Positions 6,246-6,458 of a DNA stretch of 6,458 nucleotides are shown piece after piece. The number at the start of each line of letters is the position of its first letter. Positions within the stretch are counted from its first letter, which is position 1. The position numbers and the translations under genes were made by a program. Where the stretch lies: NCBI GenBank assembly GCA_018610125.1, contig JAHEOI010000201.1, positions 1 to 6,458 of the forward strand, given 5' to 3'. Source of the stretch: Verrucomicrobiota bacterium (GTDB lineage Bacteria > Verrucomicrobiota > Verrucomicrobiia > Limisphaerales > JAHEOI01). The notes under the pieces were generated by a model. It was not told where the DNA came from. It made no database searches and saw only the letters and a program-made list of their open reading frames with translations.

Positions 6246-6300
6246 CGATTGGCGCTGAGATAGAACGGAATGCGTCGAAACGAAACAATTACCCATCAGG
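6236..6300 (+). promoter_or_regulatory. Hairpin directly before the transposase ATG
   Basis: CCTTGATGGG (6236-6245) faces CCCATCAGG (6292-6300), with a one-base bulge. After a 2x2 internal loop, ATTG (6248-6251) pairs with CAAT (6286-6289), giving 13 pairs in total. The stem ends 2 nt before the ATG at 6303 and would cover its ribosome-binding region. In known insertion sequences such hairpins limit transposase translation from read-through mRNA; applying that here is inference. Confidence 0.45.
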
Positions 6301-6458
6301 TTATGGAAAAGCGTAATAACGAGGCTCGGATCAGCAAGGTAGAAGTTACGAGCGAAACGCTTTCGGCCCGCGCCGGGATGGTTGGGTTTGCCCGGTATGT
6401 GCATCATGTTGGCATTATCGGGCTGCTGCTTGAAAAGTTTTCACGGGTAAAGAAGACC
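6270..6458 (+). CDS. Transposase N-terminus, probable IS1380-like, runs off the window
   Basis: The reading frame is open to the right edge. From the ATG at 6303 it gives 52 residues beginning MEKRNNEARISKVEVTSE, then LSARAGMVGFARYVHHVGI and LLLEKFSRVKK. An in-frame ATG at 6270 would add 11 residues (MRRNETITHQV). The pattern of a short basic leader, then KVEVTSETLSARAGMVGFARY and a GIIGLLLEKF helix, resembles the N-terminus of IS1380-type DDE transposases; the catalytic residues lie beyond the window. The start at 6303 lacks a well-spaced ribosome site (AGG only 2 nt away), and 6270 has only GGA next to it, so the start is undecided. It lies 74 bp after the last stop of the FG-GAP/PKD remnant, consistent with an element that inserted into or beside that decayed gene. 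Another IS4-like family is possible. Confidence 0.6.
   Translation, partial: MRRNETITHQVMEKRNNEARISKVEVTSETLSARAGMVGFARYVHHVGIIGLLLEKFSRVKKT

Overview
The window looks like a piece of a Verrucomicrobiota chromosome; a related PVC-type or Acidobacteriota genome is the alternative. Two things point there: a divergently arranged pair of a membrane Ser/Thr kinase and an ECF sigma factor of the kinase-linked type, and large secreted proteins built from beta-propeller, PKD and FG-GAP modules. This assignment rests on recognised family features and not on a search.

Layout. Positions 1-1351 (minus strand) hold the first 450 codons of a transmembrane Hanks-type Ser/Thr kinase whose C-terminus lies outside the window. 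After a 369 bp AT-rich divergent intergenic region comes a 183-aa ECF sigma factor (1721-2272, plus). Positions 2273-2673 are non-coding and carry three compact hairpins that look like dispersed intergenic repeats. Positions 2674-5124 (plus) encode an intact 816-aa exported protein: signal peptide, seven regularly spaced propeller-type repeats, three PKD-like domains with acidic DxDGDG loops, and a C-terminal domain starting MHVGDLDG. Positions 5125-5446 are non-coding and contain a long-range inverted repeat and a terminator-like hairpin. Positions 5447-6196 are a degraded, 5'-truncated remnant of another exported protein (FG-GAP, then two PKD-type domains) with two frame changes that cancel each other. 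From about 6200 to the right edge is the beginning of an insertion sequence, with the first codons of a probable IS1380-like transposase behind a hairpin.

How the parts relate. The kinase and sigma factor are plausibly one signalling unit in which phosphorylation controls the sigma factor, because the sigma factor belongs to the group lacking the usual acidic region 2.2. Nothing in the sequence proves that the 816-aa secreted protein is a target of that sigma factor, although it lies directly downstream on the same strand. The right-hand 1 kb is a decay zone next to a mobile element. I found no CRISPR array, tRNA, rRNA, or clear new defence or metabolic system. The most novel items are the seven-repeat propeller family, the hairpin cluster and the structured 3' flank.
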